A stretch of DNA of 64,000 bases from an uncultured Olsenella sp. (lineage in GTDB: Bacteria; Actinomycetota; Coriobacteriia; Coriobacteriales; Atopobiaceae). Below the pieces are notes generated by a model. The model was given only the letters and a program-made list of their open reading frames with translations. It made no database searches and was not told the DNA's origin. The stretch lies in assembly GCA_900316105.1 (NCBI GenBank), contig ONBR01000008.1, forward strand, positions 62,001 to 126,000, written 5' to 3'. The stretch's first letter is position 1; every line of letters begins with the position of its first letter. This document shows positions 17,735 through 25,839 of the stretch, in pieces. A program made the position numbers and the translations under genes.

Positions 17735-18520
17735 ATGCTCGAAGTATTGCAAGGCCTGGCCATCCCATTCGCCGGCACCACCCTGGGTGCGACGCTCGTC
17801 TTCTTCATGCACGGCGAGCTCAGGCATGGGATCCAGCGCGCCCTCACGGGCTTTGCCGCCGGTGTCATGGTCGCGGCCTCCATCTGGAGCCTGATCATTC
17901 CGGCCATGGAGGACTCAGCCGCTATGGACCGTCTGGCCTTCCTGCCCGCCTTCATAGGCTTCTGGCTGGGCATTCTCTTTCTGCTGCTCCTGGACAGCAT
18001 CATTCCCCACCTCCATCTGGGCGAGGGAGACGCAGAGCCAGAGGGTGTAAAGAGCCAGCTCCAACGCACGACTCTGATGGTCCTGGCAGTCACGATTCAC
18101 AACTTCCCGGAGGGCATGGCCGTAGGCGTCGTCTACGCCGGCTGGCTATCCGGCCAGGCGCACATCACGCTAGCGGGCGCACTGGCGCTATCTTTGGGTA
18201 TCGCCATCCAGAACTTTCCCGAGGGAGCCATCATCTCGCTGCCCCTGCGCGCCGAGGGTTCGAGCAAGGGCCGTGCCTTCCTTGGAGGCTTCCTCTCGGG
18301 TGCGGTGGAGCCCATCGGAGCCATCCTCACGATTGTCTTTGCCCAGCAGCTCCTGCCCTTCCTCCCCTACCTGTTGAGCTTTGCCGCGGGTGCCATGATG
18401 TACGTGGTAGTGGAGGAGCTCATCCCCGAGATGAGCGAGGGACACCACTCCAACGTGGGCGTCCTGATGTTTGCCTTGGGCTTTACGGTGATGATGGCCC
18501 TGGATGTGGCCCTGGGCTAG
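17735..18520 (+). CDS. ZIP-family divalent metal transporter
   Basis: The 261-residue protein begins MLEVLQGLAIPFAGTTLGA and has about eight membrane helices. ZIP metal-site motifs are present in the fourth and fifth helices: VTIHNFPEGMAVGVV and GIAIQNFPEGAIISLPLR, plus HLHLGEGD in the loop before them. It would carry zinc or other divalent cations into the cytosol. A GTG start 19 codons upstream with AGGCAGG is possible, but the family normally begins near the ATG used here. A family A repeat array begins directly after the stop codon. Confidence 0.92.
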   Translation: MLEVLQGLAIPFAGTTLGATLVFFMHGELRHGIQRALTGFAAGVMVAASIWSLIIPAMEDSAAMDRLAFLPAFIGFWLGILFLLLLDSIIPHLHLGEGDAEPEGVKSQLQRTTLMVLAVTIHNFPEGMAVGVVYAGWLSGQAHITLAGALALSLGIAIQNFPEGAIISLPLRAEGSSKGRAFLGGFLSGAVEPIGAILTIVFAQQLLPFLPYLLSFAAGAMMYVVVEELIPEMSEGHHSNVGVLMFALGFTVMMALDVALG

Positions 18521-18965
18521 GGGGAGACATTGGGGACGGAGCACTTTGTCTCTGAGTCATTAGGGACGTGAGTCATTAGGGACGGAGCACTTTGTCTCAC
18601 TGGCCTGTGAGTCATTAGGGACGGAGCACTTTGTCTCACTGGCCTTGGCATGTGAGACGATAGGGACGTGAGACGATAGGACGGAGCACTTTGTCTCACT
18701 GGCCTTGGCCTAGGCCTAGGCCCGGACCAGGTCGTGAGCCCGTGCCCACGCCCGACGCCCGGCCTGCCCTGTCCCCTTTGTCTCTGAGACAGCTTGCTCC
18801 GTCCCCATTGTCTCTGTGGGCCTAGGCCAGGACCAGGGCGTGAGCCCGTGCCCACGCCCAACGCCCGGCCTGCCCTGTCCCCTTTGTCTCTGAGACAGTT
18901 TGCTCCGTCCCCATTGTCTCCGTCCCCATTGTCTCTGAGACAAAGTGCTCCGTCCCTAATGTCTC
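18521..18965. repeat. Large compound array of family A repeats
   Basis: This 445-bp array starts on the base after the ZIP stop. It contains at least six copies of GGGACGGAGCACTTTGTCTC or its inverse, in both orientations. Several are separated by ACTGGCCTTGGC or GAGTCATTAGGGACG words. A 106-bp tandem duplication lies inside it. It ends with CCCTAATGTCTC directly against the interior of a truncated SGNH hydrolase gene. Confidence 0.9.
18714..18920. repeat. 106-bp tandem duplication within the array
   Basis: Copy one begins GCCTAGGCCCGGACCAGG at 18714 and copy two begins GCCTAGGCCAGGACCAGG at 18820. Both continue through GTGAGCCCGTGCCCACGCCC and a GTCTCTGAGACAG inverted repeat. They differ at only a few positions, so the duplication is fairly recent. 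Confidence 0.85.
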
Positions 18966-19484
18966 GTCGATATCCCCTGGCCTCGCCAGCTCGCGCGCAA
19001 GGGCTACGACACGGTCAACGAGGGTCTCAACGGCCGCTGCATCCCAGATGATCTCGTGTCCTACCGCCGCACCGCCGACATGCTGTCAGAGGATTTGCCC
19101 GCGGACGTCGTCACAATCATGCTGGGCACCAACGACCTCCTCCGAGGCATCCAATCTGGCTTCACCGCATCTGACGCAGCGAAGCGCATGGAACTCTTCC
19201 TGACGTCCGCCCCCATGCGCAATCTCGCAAAGACGACCAGCCTCCTCCTGGTCGCCCCACCACAGATGACCCGCGGCGCGCTCACGGATCTGCCGGGCCT
19301 CCTGAAGGAGTCAAAACAGCTCGGCCAGGCATACGCAAGACTGGCGAAACGGTTGAGCATCGATTTCGTTGACGCCAGCCAGTGGGACCTCCCCATGGCC
19401 TACGATGGCACGCACCTCTTGCCGGAGGGTCACGCCCAGCTGGCAGAAGGCATCGCCACATTCCTGGAAAAAACCTGGCAGTAA
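18966..19484 (+). pseudogene. 5'-truncated SGNH/GDSL hydrolase
   Basis: Translating from 18966 gives VDIPWPRQLARKGYDTVNEG, then LNGR, which matches the segment after the first block of SGNH hydrolases. Later blocks are present: MLGTNDLL (block III) and DGTHLLPEGHAQLAEGI with the catalytic Asp and His. The N-terminal GDS block with the nucleophilic Ser is absent, and the reading frame runs directly into the family A array with a stop at 18957. A GTG at 19056 could start a 142-residue product, but without the Ser it could not be an active esterase. It is best read as a gene cut by the repeat array. Confidence 0.8.
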
Positions 19485-19628
19485 TCTCTTCAAGCAGTAT
19501 TCAGGTCTTTCAGGAAACTAAGACCATTGCGGCGCTTCCGTGCCCATTTCGGCACAAACACCCTTCCTTAACAGGCATTTTCAGGTTCAAATCCTATTCT
19601 TCTCCCAACCTCGTGAAGGGAGAAGACC

Positions 19629-20435
19629 ATGACCGCAACAGTCCGAACCTATCCCCACGCCGACGGAGCACCTCAGGTACTAGACCTCGAGATCGTGCTT
19701 CCTGCCTACAACGAGGAGGAGCAGATCGGCATTGCCGTGACCAAGCTCATTCGTTGGCTGCGCGTCAACGCGCTCTGGAGCTGGCACATCACGATAGCTG
19801 ACAATGCCTCCACCGACGGCACCCTGGCAATTGCCAAGCGCCTCGAGGCAAACAACCCGACCAGAGTCTCCGCAGTCCATCTGGACCAGAAGGGACGAGG
19901 CCGCGCTCTCAGCCAAACCTGGCTCGCCAGCAAGGCACAGGTCGTCGCCTACATGGACGTGGATCTCTCCACAGACTTATCAGCCCTACCCTCATTGATA
20001 AATCCCCTGCTCGCTGGCACCGCAGACCTGGCCATAGGCAGCAGGCTCCTGCCCCAGTCGCACACGACGCGCTGCTTCAAGCGCGAGTTCATCTCCCGCT
20101 GCTACAACCTTCTGCTCAACGCCTCCTTTGGCTATGGCATCCACGATGCCCAATGCGGCTTCAAGGCGATGAGGACCGACGTTGCCAGACGGATCCTGCC
20201 CCAGGTAGAGGACACCAACTGGTTCTGGGACACCGAGCTCCTCGTCATTGCCAGCCACACGAGCCTGCAGATTCTGGAGGTACCCGTCACCTGGGTAGAG
20301 GATTCCGGAACCACGGTGGATATCCCAAAGACCGTCAAGGAAGACCTTCGCGGCATCCTTCGCATGCGGGCAAGGCTACGCGCAGGACAGATCGAATCGG
20401 CAAATTCCCTAGCGACAAGCAGAACCAGGAGATGA
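19629..20435 (+). CDS. Family 2 glycosyltransferase (polyprenyl-phosphate sugar synthase-like)
   Basis: This 268-residue protein has the GT2 fold: EIVLPAYNEEEQIGIAV at residues 22-38, IADNASTDGT, and AYMDVDLSTDLSAL (metal-binding DxD), then IGSRLL and DAQCGFKAMR. These match enzymes that transfer a sugar from a nucleotide donor to a polyprenyl phosphate (DPM1/YkcC-like). No C-terminal membrane helices are seen. GGGAGAAG precedes the ATG. It lies 5 bases before, or overlaps, an ArnT-like glycosyltransferase gene, and the pair probably loads a lipid carrier and then transfers the sugar to a surface acceptor. Confidence 0.92.
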   Translation: MTATVRTYPHADGAPQVLDLEIVLPAYNEEEQIGIAVTKLIRWLRVNALWSWHITIADNASTDGTLAIAKRLEANNPTRVSAVHLDQKGRGRALSQTWLASKAQVVAYMDVDLSTDLSALPSLINPLLAGTADLAIGSRLLPQSHTTRCFKREFISRCYNLLLNASFGYGIHDAQCGFKAMRTDVARRILPQVEDTNWFWDTELLVIASHTSLQILEVPVTWVEDSGTTVDIPKTVKEDLRGILRMRARLRAGQIESANSLATSRTRR

Positions 20436-20440
20436 GACAG

Positions 20441-22855
20441 ATGCAGCTATTGAAGAAGGCAAATCGGCCACAGACATACGATGGCCGACCGCAGCCACAA
20501 CCCCGAACACGGCCTGAGCTCGTCTCGCTCGTTGCCCTGCTCGTGGCAACGGCAGCCCTCTTTATGATCGGCCTTGATGCCTCGGGCTATGCGAACGAGT
20601 TCTACGCAGCGGCAGCTCAGGCAGGCTCCACCAACTGGTGGTCCTTCCTCTGGGGCTCCTCCGACGCCGGAAACTCCATCATGGTGGACAAGCCACCTGC
20701 CGCGCTCTGGCCCATGGCCCTCTGCGTACGGGTATTTGGCCTTTCCAGCTGGTCGATTCTCATGCCCCAGGCCATCATGGGCGTGCTGAGCGTCTGGCTG
20801 CTCTACGCGACGGTGCGCAGGGCATATGGACACTGGGCTGGCATCCTGGCTGGCGCGGTCCTGGCCACCACGCCCATTGCCTGCCTGATGTTCCGCTTCG
20901 ACAATCCCGATGCCCTGCTCATGCTCCTGCTGATTGCCTGTGCCCATTGCGTCCTGCGCGCCTGCGAACTGCCCGACAACCCCAGCGCCAACAGGTCTCG
21001 CACGCGCTGGATGGCCCTGGCAGGCATCGCGATGGGCTTTGCCTTCCTGACCAAGCAGCTACAGGCCTTCCTGATCCTGCCTGGCATAGGCGTCGCCTTC
21101 CTCCTGGCGTCCCCCACAAGCTGGCGCCGCAAGCTCCTGGATACGTTTGCGGCCTTTGGCGCACTGATCGTCTCCGCTGGTTGGTGGGTCCTCTTGACCG
21201 TCCTGGTACCCGCGAGCGCCCGTCCCTACATTGGTGGCTCGCAGACCAATTCCTTCCTTGAGCTCACCTTTTCCTACAACGGCTTGGGTCGTATCACGGG
21301 ATCCATGGAGGGGGCAGTGCTGCCCGGCGGCAGTGGGACCACGAGCACCATTGCCCAGGGTCATGCCGGAATGTGGGGCCAAACGGGCATCACGAGACTC
21401 TTTGACGGCGTATGGGGCACCCAATGGTCCTGGCTCGCATGGGTCGCCCTGGCAGGCATCGCCATCGCCTTCGCATGCACCAGGAAAGAGAACCGGCAGA
21501 GCCCCCGCAGATCCCAGGCCATCGTCTGGGGTTCCTGGCTCCTTGTGACGGGAGTCGTCTTCTCCTTCATGGGCGGCACGATTCACCAGTATTACACCGT
21601 CGCCCTTGCACCTGCCGTTGGTGCGCTCGTCGCCATCTGCGTCACCCACCTCTGGGAGCAGAGGGCGGAGCGCTGGACCCAGGTGACGGGGCTTGCCCTG
21701 GTGTGCGTAACGGCCATCTGGTCAATCATCCTCCTCAGAAGGTCGGACTGGATCTGGGTCCTGCAGCCCCTGGTGGCAATCCTCGCCGCTGGCTCCGTCA
21801 TCGTCGGCGTCATCGCCTGGCGGCGCGCTCGAGCAGACCAGGCTGACGAGCTTGACAGCGGCACCACGACCACCAAGTCCGGCCAAGACAACCTCTCCAC
21901 CCAGAAGCAGTCCGCATCCGCCCAGATAAAGGCCCTCGAGATAACGGCCCTCGGTCTTGCCCTGACATCTGCCCTGACTGGCCCCGTTTCCTACTCGCTC
22001 TACACCGCAGCAACCGGACACACGGGCTCCATCGTAACGGCTGGCCCCGCCGTAGAGGGTGGATCCGGAATGGGCGGAATGGGTGCTGGTCCTGGTAACG
22101 GCTCGCTCCCTGGCAAGGGTGACAACAAGGACGGCATGATGTCCGACAACGGGCAGACCCCGAACGGGCAGACCCCGAACGACCGGTCCCAGGATGGCCA
22201 GTCTGAGGACGGAAAGACGTCAGACGAACAAAGCCAGGGCGGGCATCCCCAGGGTTCAATGCCCACCCCTCCCGACGGCAACGGCTCTTCTGCCCCTGAC
22301 GGGTCGGATGGCAATACACTCGGCGGGCACGGACCTGACTCCAGCACGGATGGGAGCGGCATGATAGGTGGACCAAACGGTGATCCCAGCAGTTCGGCCG
22401 GCTCGACGTCCAATGGCTCAGCCAACACGACACCCGACGGAGCGGCTGGCCCTATGCCGAATTCGAGCGAAGGCGGCAAGGGCGGAGCAGGCGGGCTTCT
22501 TGGCGGAGGCAGCGTCTCGGACGAACTCGTTGCTGCGCTCAAGGACGGCGCGAGCTCTTATAGATGGGTCGCCGCAACGGTGGGCTCGCAGAATGCCGCT
22601 GGCTACCAGCTCGCCACCGAGTGCTCGGTCATGCCCATCGGCGGCTTCAACGGATCCGACCCCTCGCCCACGCTCGAGCAGTTCCAGGAGTGGGTCGCCC
22701 AGGGACAGATTCACTACTTCATCAGTGGCGGCGGCGTCGGCGGAGGAACCCAAATCGGCGGTTCCGACACTTCAAGCCAGATTTCCGAGTGGGTCCAGGA
22801 AAACTACGAGGCCACGACCATCGGTGGAGTTACCGTATACGACCTCTCCGAATAA
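20441..22855 (+). CDS. ArnT/PMT-like membrane glycosyltransferase with low-complexity linker
   Basis: This protein of about 804 residues has a first membrane helix followed by YANEFYAAAAQAGSTNWWSF and MVDKPPAALWPMAL, the GT-C signature with acidic residues in the first outer loop. Some eleven helices run to about residue 460, and one more near 530. A Gly/Ser/Asp/Asn-rich segment covers about residues 550-690. The C-terminal domain has YRWVAATVGSQNAAGYQLAT and MPIGGFNGSDPSPTL, as in actinobacterial and Bacillus YkcB-like proteins. AGGAG favours the ATG at 20441; an ATG at 20432 overlaps the preceding stop. It would use a polyprenyl-linked sugar to decorate a cell-surface acceptor. Confidence 0.9.
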   Translation: MQLLKKANRPQTYDGRPQPQPRTRPELVSLVALLVATAALFMIGLDASGYANEFYAAAAQAGSTNWWSFLWGSSDAGNSIMVDKPPAALWPMALCVRVFGLSSWSILMPQAIMGVLSVWLLYATVRRAYGHWAGILAGAVLATTPIACLMFRFDNPDALLMLLLIACAHCVLRACELPDNPSANRSRTRWMALAGIAMGFAFLTKQLQAFLILPGIGVAFLLASPTSWRRKLLDTFAAFGALIVSAGWWVLLTVLVPASARPYIGGSQTNSFLELTFSYNGLGRITGSMEGAVLPGGSGTTSTIAQGHAGMWGQTGITRLFDGVWGTQWSWLAWVALAGIAIAFACTRKENRQSPRRSQAIVWGSWLLVTGVVFSFMGGTIHQYYTVALAPAVGALVAICVTHLWEQRAERWTQVTGLALVCVTAIWSIILLRRSDWIWVLQPLVAILAAGSVIVGVIAWRRARADQADELDSGTTTTKSGQDNLSTQKQSASAQIKALEITALGLALTSALTGPVSYSLYTAATGHTGSIVTAGPAVEGGSGMGGMGAGPGNGSLPGKGDNKDGMMSDNGQTPNGQTPNDRSQDGQSEDGKTSDEQSQGGHPQGSMPTPPDGNGSSAPDGSDGNTLGGHGPDSSTDGSGMIGGPNGDPSSSAGSTSNGSANTTPDGAAGPMPNSSEGGKGGAGGLLGGGSVSDELVAALKDGASSYRWVAATVGSQNAAGYQLATECSVMPIGGFNGSDPSPTLEQFQEWVAQGQIHYFISGGGVGGGTQIGGSDTSSQISEWVQENYEATTIGGVTVYDLSE

Positions 22856-22856
22856 G

Positions 22857-22912
22857 GCCTCAGGCATCGGGCTTCAGGCATCGGGCCTCAGGCATCGGAC
22901 GTCAGGCATCGG
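22857..22912. repeat. 14-bp tandem repeat, four units
   Basis: Units GCCTCAGGCATCGG, GCTTCAGGCATCGG, GCCTCAGGCATCGG and ACGTCAGGCATCGG follow each other just after the ArnT-like stop. A partial fifth unit follows. The rest of the gap to 23106 contains no gene I can see. Confidence 0.85.
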
Positions 22913-23106
22913 AAGTCGGACGTCAGTTTGAAACCAGTCGCAACGGTGTGGGACCAGGCGTGTCAAACCCTTTGGGCGCGGCACGCCCGGTCCCTTTGGC
23001 GCGATGCCGCGGACAATGTAACGCGAATTCCGTTCGAAAAATTGGCTCCATGTGTGGGTAGACTGGGCAAGTAAGCTAGGTCTTAATTCTGAAATAAGGG
23101 AATCTC

Positions 23107-23886
23107 TTGGCAGCAGACTCTTCAACAGCTAACGACAATCTGAGGGGCGGGCAGCGCAAGCCCAAGCGGAAGCGCGTCCTGATCGCGGTCGTCGCGATGC
23201 TGGCGGCGCTTGCGGTGGCGGTCGTCGTCTTTCTTAACACGTCCTATCCCGCCTCGCCCGAGGCCATCGCAGCCCTGAACGGCAACGACGAGGTGACGGT
23301 CACCATCCAGGAGGACGGCGACATGGTCTTTGCCCCGACAAACGGGACTAGCGACAGGGGCATCGTCTTTTACCCAGGAGGCAAGGTGGACCCACGCGCC
23401 TACGCACCCCTGATGCAGGACTTTGCAAAGAGGGGCTTTACCTGCGTGCTCGTACGCATGCCCTTCAACCTGGCCGTCTTTGACATCAATGCCGCCGACG
23501 GCGAACAGGCCGCCTTCCCTGGGATCAGCCACTGGTACATAGGCGGTCATTCCCTGGGCGGCGCCATGGCGTCAGAGTACGTGGCGGGACACGCAGGCCA
23601 GTACGAGGGCCTCTTGCTTTGTGCGGCCTTCCCCACCGAGGACCTGAGCGGAAGTCAGTTGGAGGTCGAATCCGTCTACGGCAGCAACGACGGCGTGCTC
23701 AAGCGTGACAAATACGAGGAAAACCGGTCCAACGCGCCGCAGATGGTCGAGGACGTCATCGAAGGCGGCTGCCATGGCTACTTTGGCGACTACGGCGGCC
23801 AGGAGGGCGACGGCATGCCAACGATCAGCCGCGAGGAGCAGTTGGACCGTACGGCAGACGATCTGGTTACCCTTTCCAAGCGCTAG
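23107..23886 (+). CDS. Membrane-anchored alpha/beta-hydrolase
   Basis: The 259-residue protein has a basic N-terminus and one hydrophobic helix (VLIAVVAMLAALAVAVVVFL, residues 25-44) that would anchor it with the catalytic domain outside. The hydrolase core shows IVFYPGGKVDPRAYAPL, then GGHSLGGAMAS with the nucleophile, YGSNDGV with the acid, and GGCHGYFGDYG with the His. The family is the small dienelactone-hydrolase/abhydrolase_5 type. The start is a TTG with AAGGGA upstream. A family B inverted repeat begins two bases after the stop. Confidence 0.88.
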   Translation: MAADSSTANDNLRGGQRKPKRKRVLIAVVAMLAALAVAVVVFLNTSYPASPEAIAALNGNDEVTVTIQEDGDMVFAPTNGTSDRGIVFYPGGKVDPRAYAPLMQDFAKRGFTCVLVRMPFNLAVFDINAADGEQAAFPGISHWYIGGHSLGGAMASEYVAGHAGQYEGLLLCAAFPTEDLSGSQLEVESVYGSNDGVLKRDKYEENRSNAPQMVEDVIEGGCHGYFGDYGGQEGDGMPTISREEQLDRTADDLVTLSKR

Positions 23887-23888
23887 TT

Positions 23889-23921
23889 GTGACAAAGGGG
23901 CCAGGCGCCTTTGTCACACTT
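23889..23921. repeat. Inverted repeat, family B
   Basis: TGTGACAAAGG and CCTTTGTCACA pair around GGCCAGGCG. It begins two bases after the hydrolase stop and could also serve as a hairpin at the end of the transcript. Confidence 0.8.
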
Positions 23922-23939
23922 TCAAATTTTGGGGGTGGC

Positions 23940-23998
23940 TCCGATTGGTCGCGAACGACGGCACCAATCGGGGGCTACCCCCGTTTAGACAATCTGGA
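23940..23998. repeat. Inverted repeat related to family D
   Basis: CCAATCGGGGGCTACCCCCG followed by TTTAG resembles the 28101-28133 element (CCAATCGGGGCTGCCCCGTT). An upstream inverted word CCGATTGG extends the structure. Confidence 0.6.
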
Positions 23999-24005
23999 CG
24001 AATAG

Positions 24006-24479
24006 CTACTTCAGCGAGCGATAGTAGGCATACGTCATGGCCTCACCCTGCGCGAGGACCTGCGCATCGGTGACTTCGGCAAGCAGGAGCAGGTGGTCTC
24101 CGTAGTTGGTGATCGTCTTGATCTCGCAGGACAGCTGGGAGAGAGCGCCGTCGGCAATCCAGGGGCTGCCATTCTCGTCGTGCTTGACCTCATGGCCCTC
24201 GAACTTGTCGACGTCCTTGCTGGAGCGCAGGCCAAAGCCCTTCACGAGCTCCATGGGGGCATCCTTGGCCAAGACCGTCAGGCTGAAGTGGCCGAAGGGC
24301 TTCACGACATGGGACGTGTAACCGCCGTTGTGAAGCGAGACACTGATGATCGAGGGCTTGACGTTCACGTGGGATACGGCATCGACGGTGCGGCCGATGG
24401 GACGCTCCCCATCTGCATCCACGCAGGTAAAGAGGTACACACCAGCGCTGATGGGCCAAAGTGCCTTGTTGTCAATCAT
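24006..24479 (-). CDS. Flavin reductase-like flavoprotein
   Basis: This 157-residue protein has the FMN-binding split-barrel features of flavin reductase-like proteins: ISAGVYLFTC, VNVKPSIISVSLHNGGYTSH, FGHFSLTVLAKDAP and a C-terminal ALSQLSCEIKTITNYGDHLL segment. It would bind FMN as a dimer and move electrons from NAD(P)H or a partner such as rubredoxin; partners are not adjacent. The ATG at 24479 has AAGGGGAAG upstream and replaces an upstream in-frame ATG that lacks family similarity. A decayed copy of its 3' end is present at 33139-33199. Confidence 0.88.
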   Translation of the reverse strand: MIDNKALWPISAGVYLFTCVDADGERPIGRTVDAVSHVNVKPSIISVSLHNGGYTSHVVKPFGHFSLTVLAKDAPMELVKGFGLRSSKDVDKFEGHEVKHDENGSPWIADGALSQLSCEIKTITNYGDHLLLLAEVTDAQVLAQGEAMTYAYYRSLK

Positions 24480-24545
24480 CTTGACTTCCCCTTTCCGGCA
24501 GCACGCTGCCATTGCCATGGGACTTTGCCCAAAATCGTACACGTT

Positions 24546-24610
24546 CGTGAGTCAATAGGGACGGAGCACTTTGTCTCTGAGACAAAGTGCTCCGTCCCTA
24601 TTGACTCACG
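24546..24610. repeat. Perfect 65-bp palindrome, family A
   Basis: Two 32-bp arms match perfectly around a single T at 24578. The left arm runs from CGTGAGTCAATAGGG to CACTTTGTCTC; the right arm is its exact reverse complement. It lies between the 5' region of the flavin reductase gene and the end of the DUF5655 gene. There is no T-tract, so it is not a standard terminator. Confidence 0.92.
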
Positions 24611-24646
24611 GCAACAATAAACGATTGTCGTCAGCAACGCCTTGAC

Positions 24647-25051
24647 CTAACGGCCCGAAAACAGGTCGTGCGAGAGCGACACCCAGTCGAAGAGCTCCTC
24701 GTCCAGCTCTTCCCCCTCCCCCACTACGACGTGCACGGTCCAGCGGCCTGGGCGAATCTGAACCTGCTGGGCGACACGGGGAGAGTCCAGGCGTTCTTGC
24801 GCAGAGAAGGTCACGACGATGTATTCGGGAGGCAGCTCGGCCTTGCGCTTGGCTCGCATGATGCTGACGCAGGCATACATGCGACCATCAATAAGGGAAA
24901 TCTGGGTCTTTCGGACATCTAGGCGCGTATCGGGAAACGCCTCCAGCGCCCAGCTGACCAGCGCCTTGTAGAGCGCCAGCGCATGCGGCTTTCCATCAAA
25001 GAAGGCCGCCGCCTCGGGATATATGCGTTCCAGCTCGTCCATGCCGTACAT
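24647..25051 (-). CDS. DUF5655-like protein
   Basis: The coding part of about 134 residues includes FFDGKPHALALYKALVSWAL, VRKTQISLIDGRMYACVSIM, PPEYIVVTFSAQERLDSPRV and WTVHVVVGEGEELDEEL, which resemble DUF5655 proteins of unknown function. It is soluble and has no signal peptide. The start is uncertain: ATGs at 25051 and 25042 are both possible and neither has a good ribosome binding site. The open frame continues upstream but there runs antisense through a PatB-like gene remnant, so the gene may have lost its own promoter when that region was rearranged. Confidence 0.75.
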   Translation of the reverse strand: MYGMDELERIYPEAAAFFDGKPHALALYKALVSWALEAFPDTRLDVRKTQISLIDGRMYACVSIMRAKRKAELPPEYIVVTFSAQERLDSPRVAQQVQIRPGRWTVHVVVGEGEELDEELFDWVSLSHDLFSGR

Positions 25052-25087
25052 ATTAGCCGAAATCGAGCAGGGTGAAGGCGCCCCTCG

Positions 25088-25111
25088 GGCCCCGGCCTCG
25101 AGGCCGGGGCC
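25088..25111. repeat. Perfect 24-bp palindrome
   Basis: GGCCCCGGCCTC is followed immediately by its exact reverse complement. It sits at the upstream edge of the PatB-like remnant and may be partly coding sequence of that remnant. Confidence 0.8.
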
Positions 25112-25438
25112 TTCGGCTACACCACGATTCCCAGCGAGTGGAATGACTCCGTCCGCGCCCGGTGGCGCGACAGACACGACGTGGAGCTGACCGCAGGCGA
25201 GGTCGGCGAGCCTGGTGCCTTCGCCATCGTCTCCGCCATAGCGGCCTATTCCGTCGATAGCGCGACATGGTTGGACGAGCTGCGTCAGGTCTTCGCGGCA
25301 AACAAGAACGAGTGGCCGCCCTCTGTGGTGAGCGACCGGAGCTTGGCCTGTCTTACCTGGCCAGCGACGCCACCGACCTGGCTTGGATCGACCGCTCGGC
25401 AGCAATGGAGGCACGCACGACGGCCTGCGCTACCTCGG
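25091..25438 (+). pseudogene. Remnant of a MalY/PatB-type cystathionine beta-lyase
   Basis: The plus strand reads GLEAGAFGYTTIPSEWNDSV, which matches the FGYT segment near residue 60 of MalY/PatB aminotransferase-fold lyases. After a short stretch it continues GAFAIVSAIAAYSVDSATWL and DELRQVFAANK, which match a region some 200 residues further on, so the PLP-binding middle is deleted. After a frameshift another frame gives LGLSYLASDATDLAWIDRSA, the next conserved piece. There is no start or catalytic Lys. The identification rests on recalled family motifs and needs an alignment. Confidence 0.6.
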
Positions 25439-25448
25439 GACACTGGTA

Positions 25449-25519
25449 AGTGTGACAACGGTGCCAGGCGCTATTGTCACATTTTGGGACAGAGACGCCA
25501 GGCGATATTGTCACATCGG
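25449..25519. repeat. Two family B inverted repeats in tandem
   Basis: GTGACAACGGTGCCAGGCGC then TATTGTCACATTTTGGGAC, followed by a second GCCAGGCGATATTGTCACAT. It lies downstream of the PatB-like remnant. Confidence 0.8.
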
Positions 25520-25656
25520 TAAAGGAAGCGCGCCGGGGGACCATCCCGCCAGCGTGCTCCAAAGCCGCTAGGGCCGCACGGCCGACACGCCTCCACGAGG
25601 AGGATCGGCCGCTGTATGTCCCCGTCGATGCTGTCGCGCTGGGTCCGGGAGAGTAC
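25520..25656 (+). other. Non-coding or decayed coding stretch
   Basis: One frame reads HEEDRPLYVPVDAVALGPGE before a stop supplied by the family C element. It looks like the end of some coding sequence, but I do not recognise it, and no start is visible upstream. Confidence 0.35.
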
Positions 25657-25721
25657 GTCGATTAAGCGGAAGTTCTAGCTCGAAAAGTCCTTCTTTTAAG
25701 CAAAACTCACGCTTAATCGAC
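25657..25721. repeat. Inverted repeat, family C
   Basis: Arms GTCGATTAAGCG (25657-25668) and CGCTTAATCGAC (25710-25721) are perfectly inverted. The inside is imperfectly paired. Relatives occur at 27452-27533 and 61810-61878. Bases 25722-25839 after it are repetitive (CGCGCCTCACGT words) with no gene. Confidence 0.85.
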
Positions 25722-25839
25722 ACGCCGCACGGCCGACACACCGCACGATATTCAGCCCGGCACGCCGCCCAATATGCAGCCCGTCGCGCCTCACGTCGCG
25801 CCTCACGTCGCGCAAGTCGCACCTCTCGGCAAGAATAAC

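Noticed and set aside
18521-18965. Possible CRISPR array
   Set aside because: Repeat spacing and orientation are irregular, intervening sequences are themselves repeats, and no cas genes are near.
24546-24610. Palindrome as a rho-independent terminator
   Set aside because: There is no T-tract and a one-base loop; it is better treated as a repeat element.
24647-25414. DUF5655 protein starting at 25414 (255 residues)
   Set aside because: The N-terminal 120 residues are antisense to the PatB-like remnant and lack similarity; the conserved part begins near 25051.
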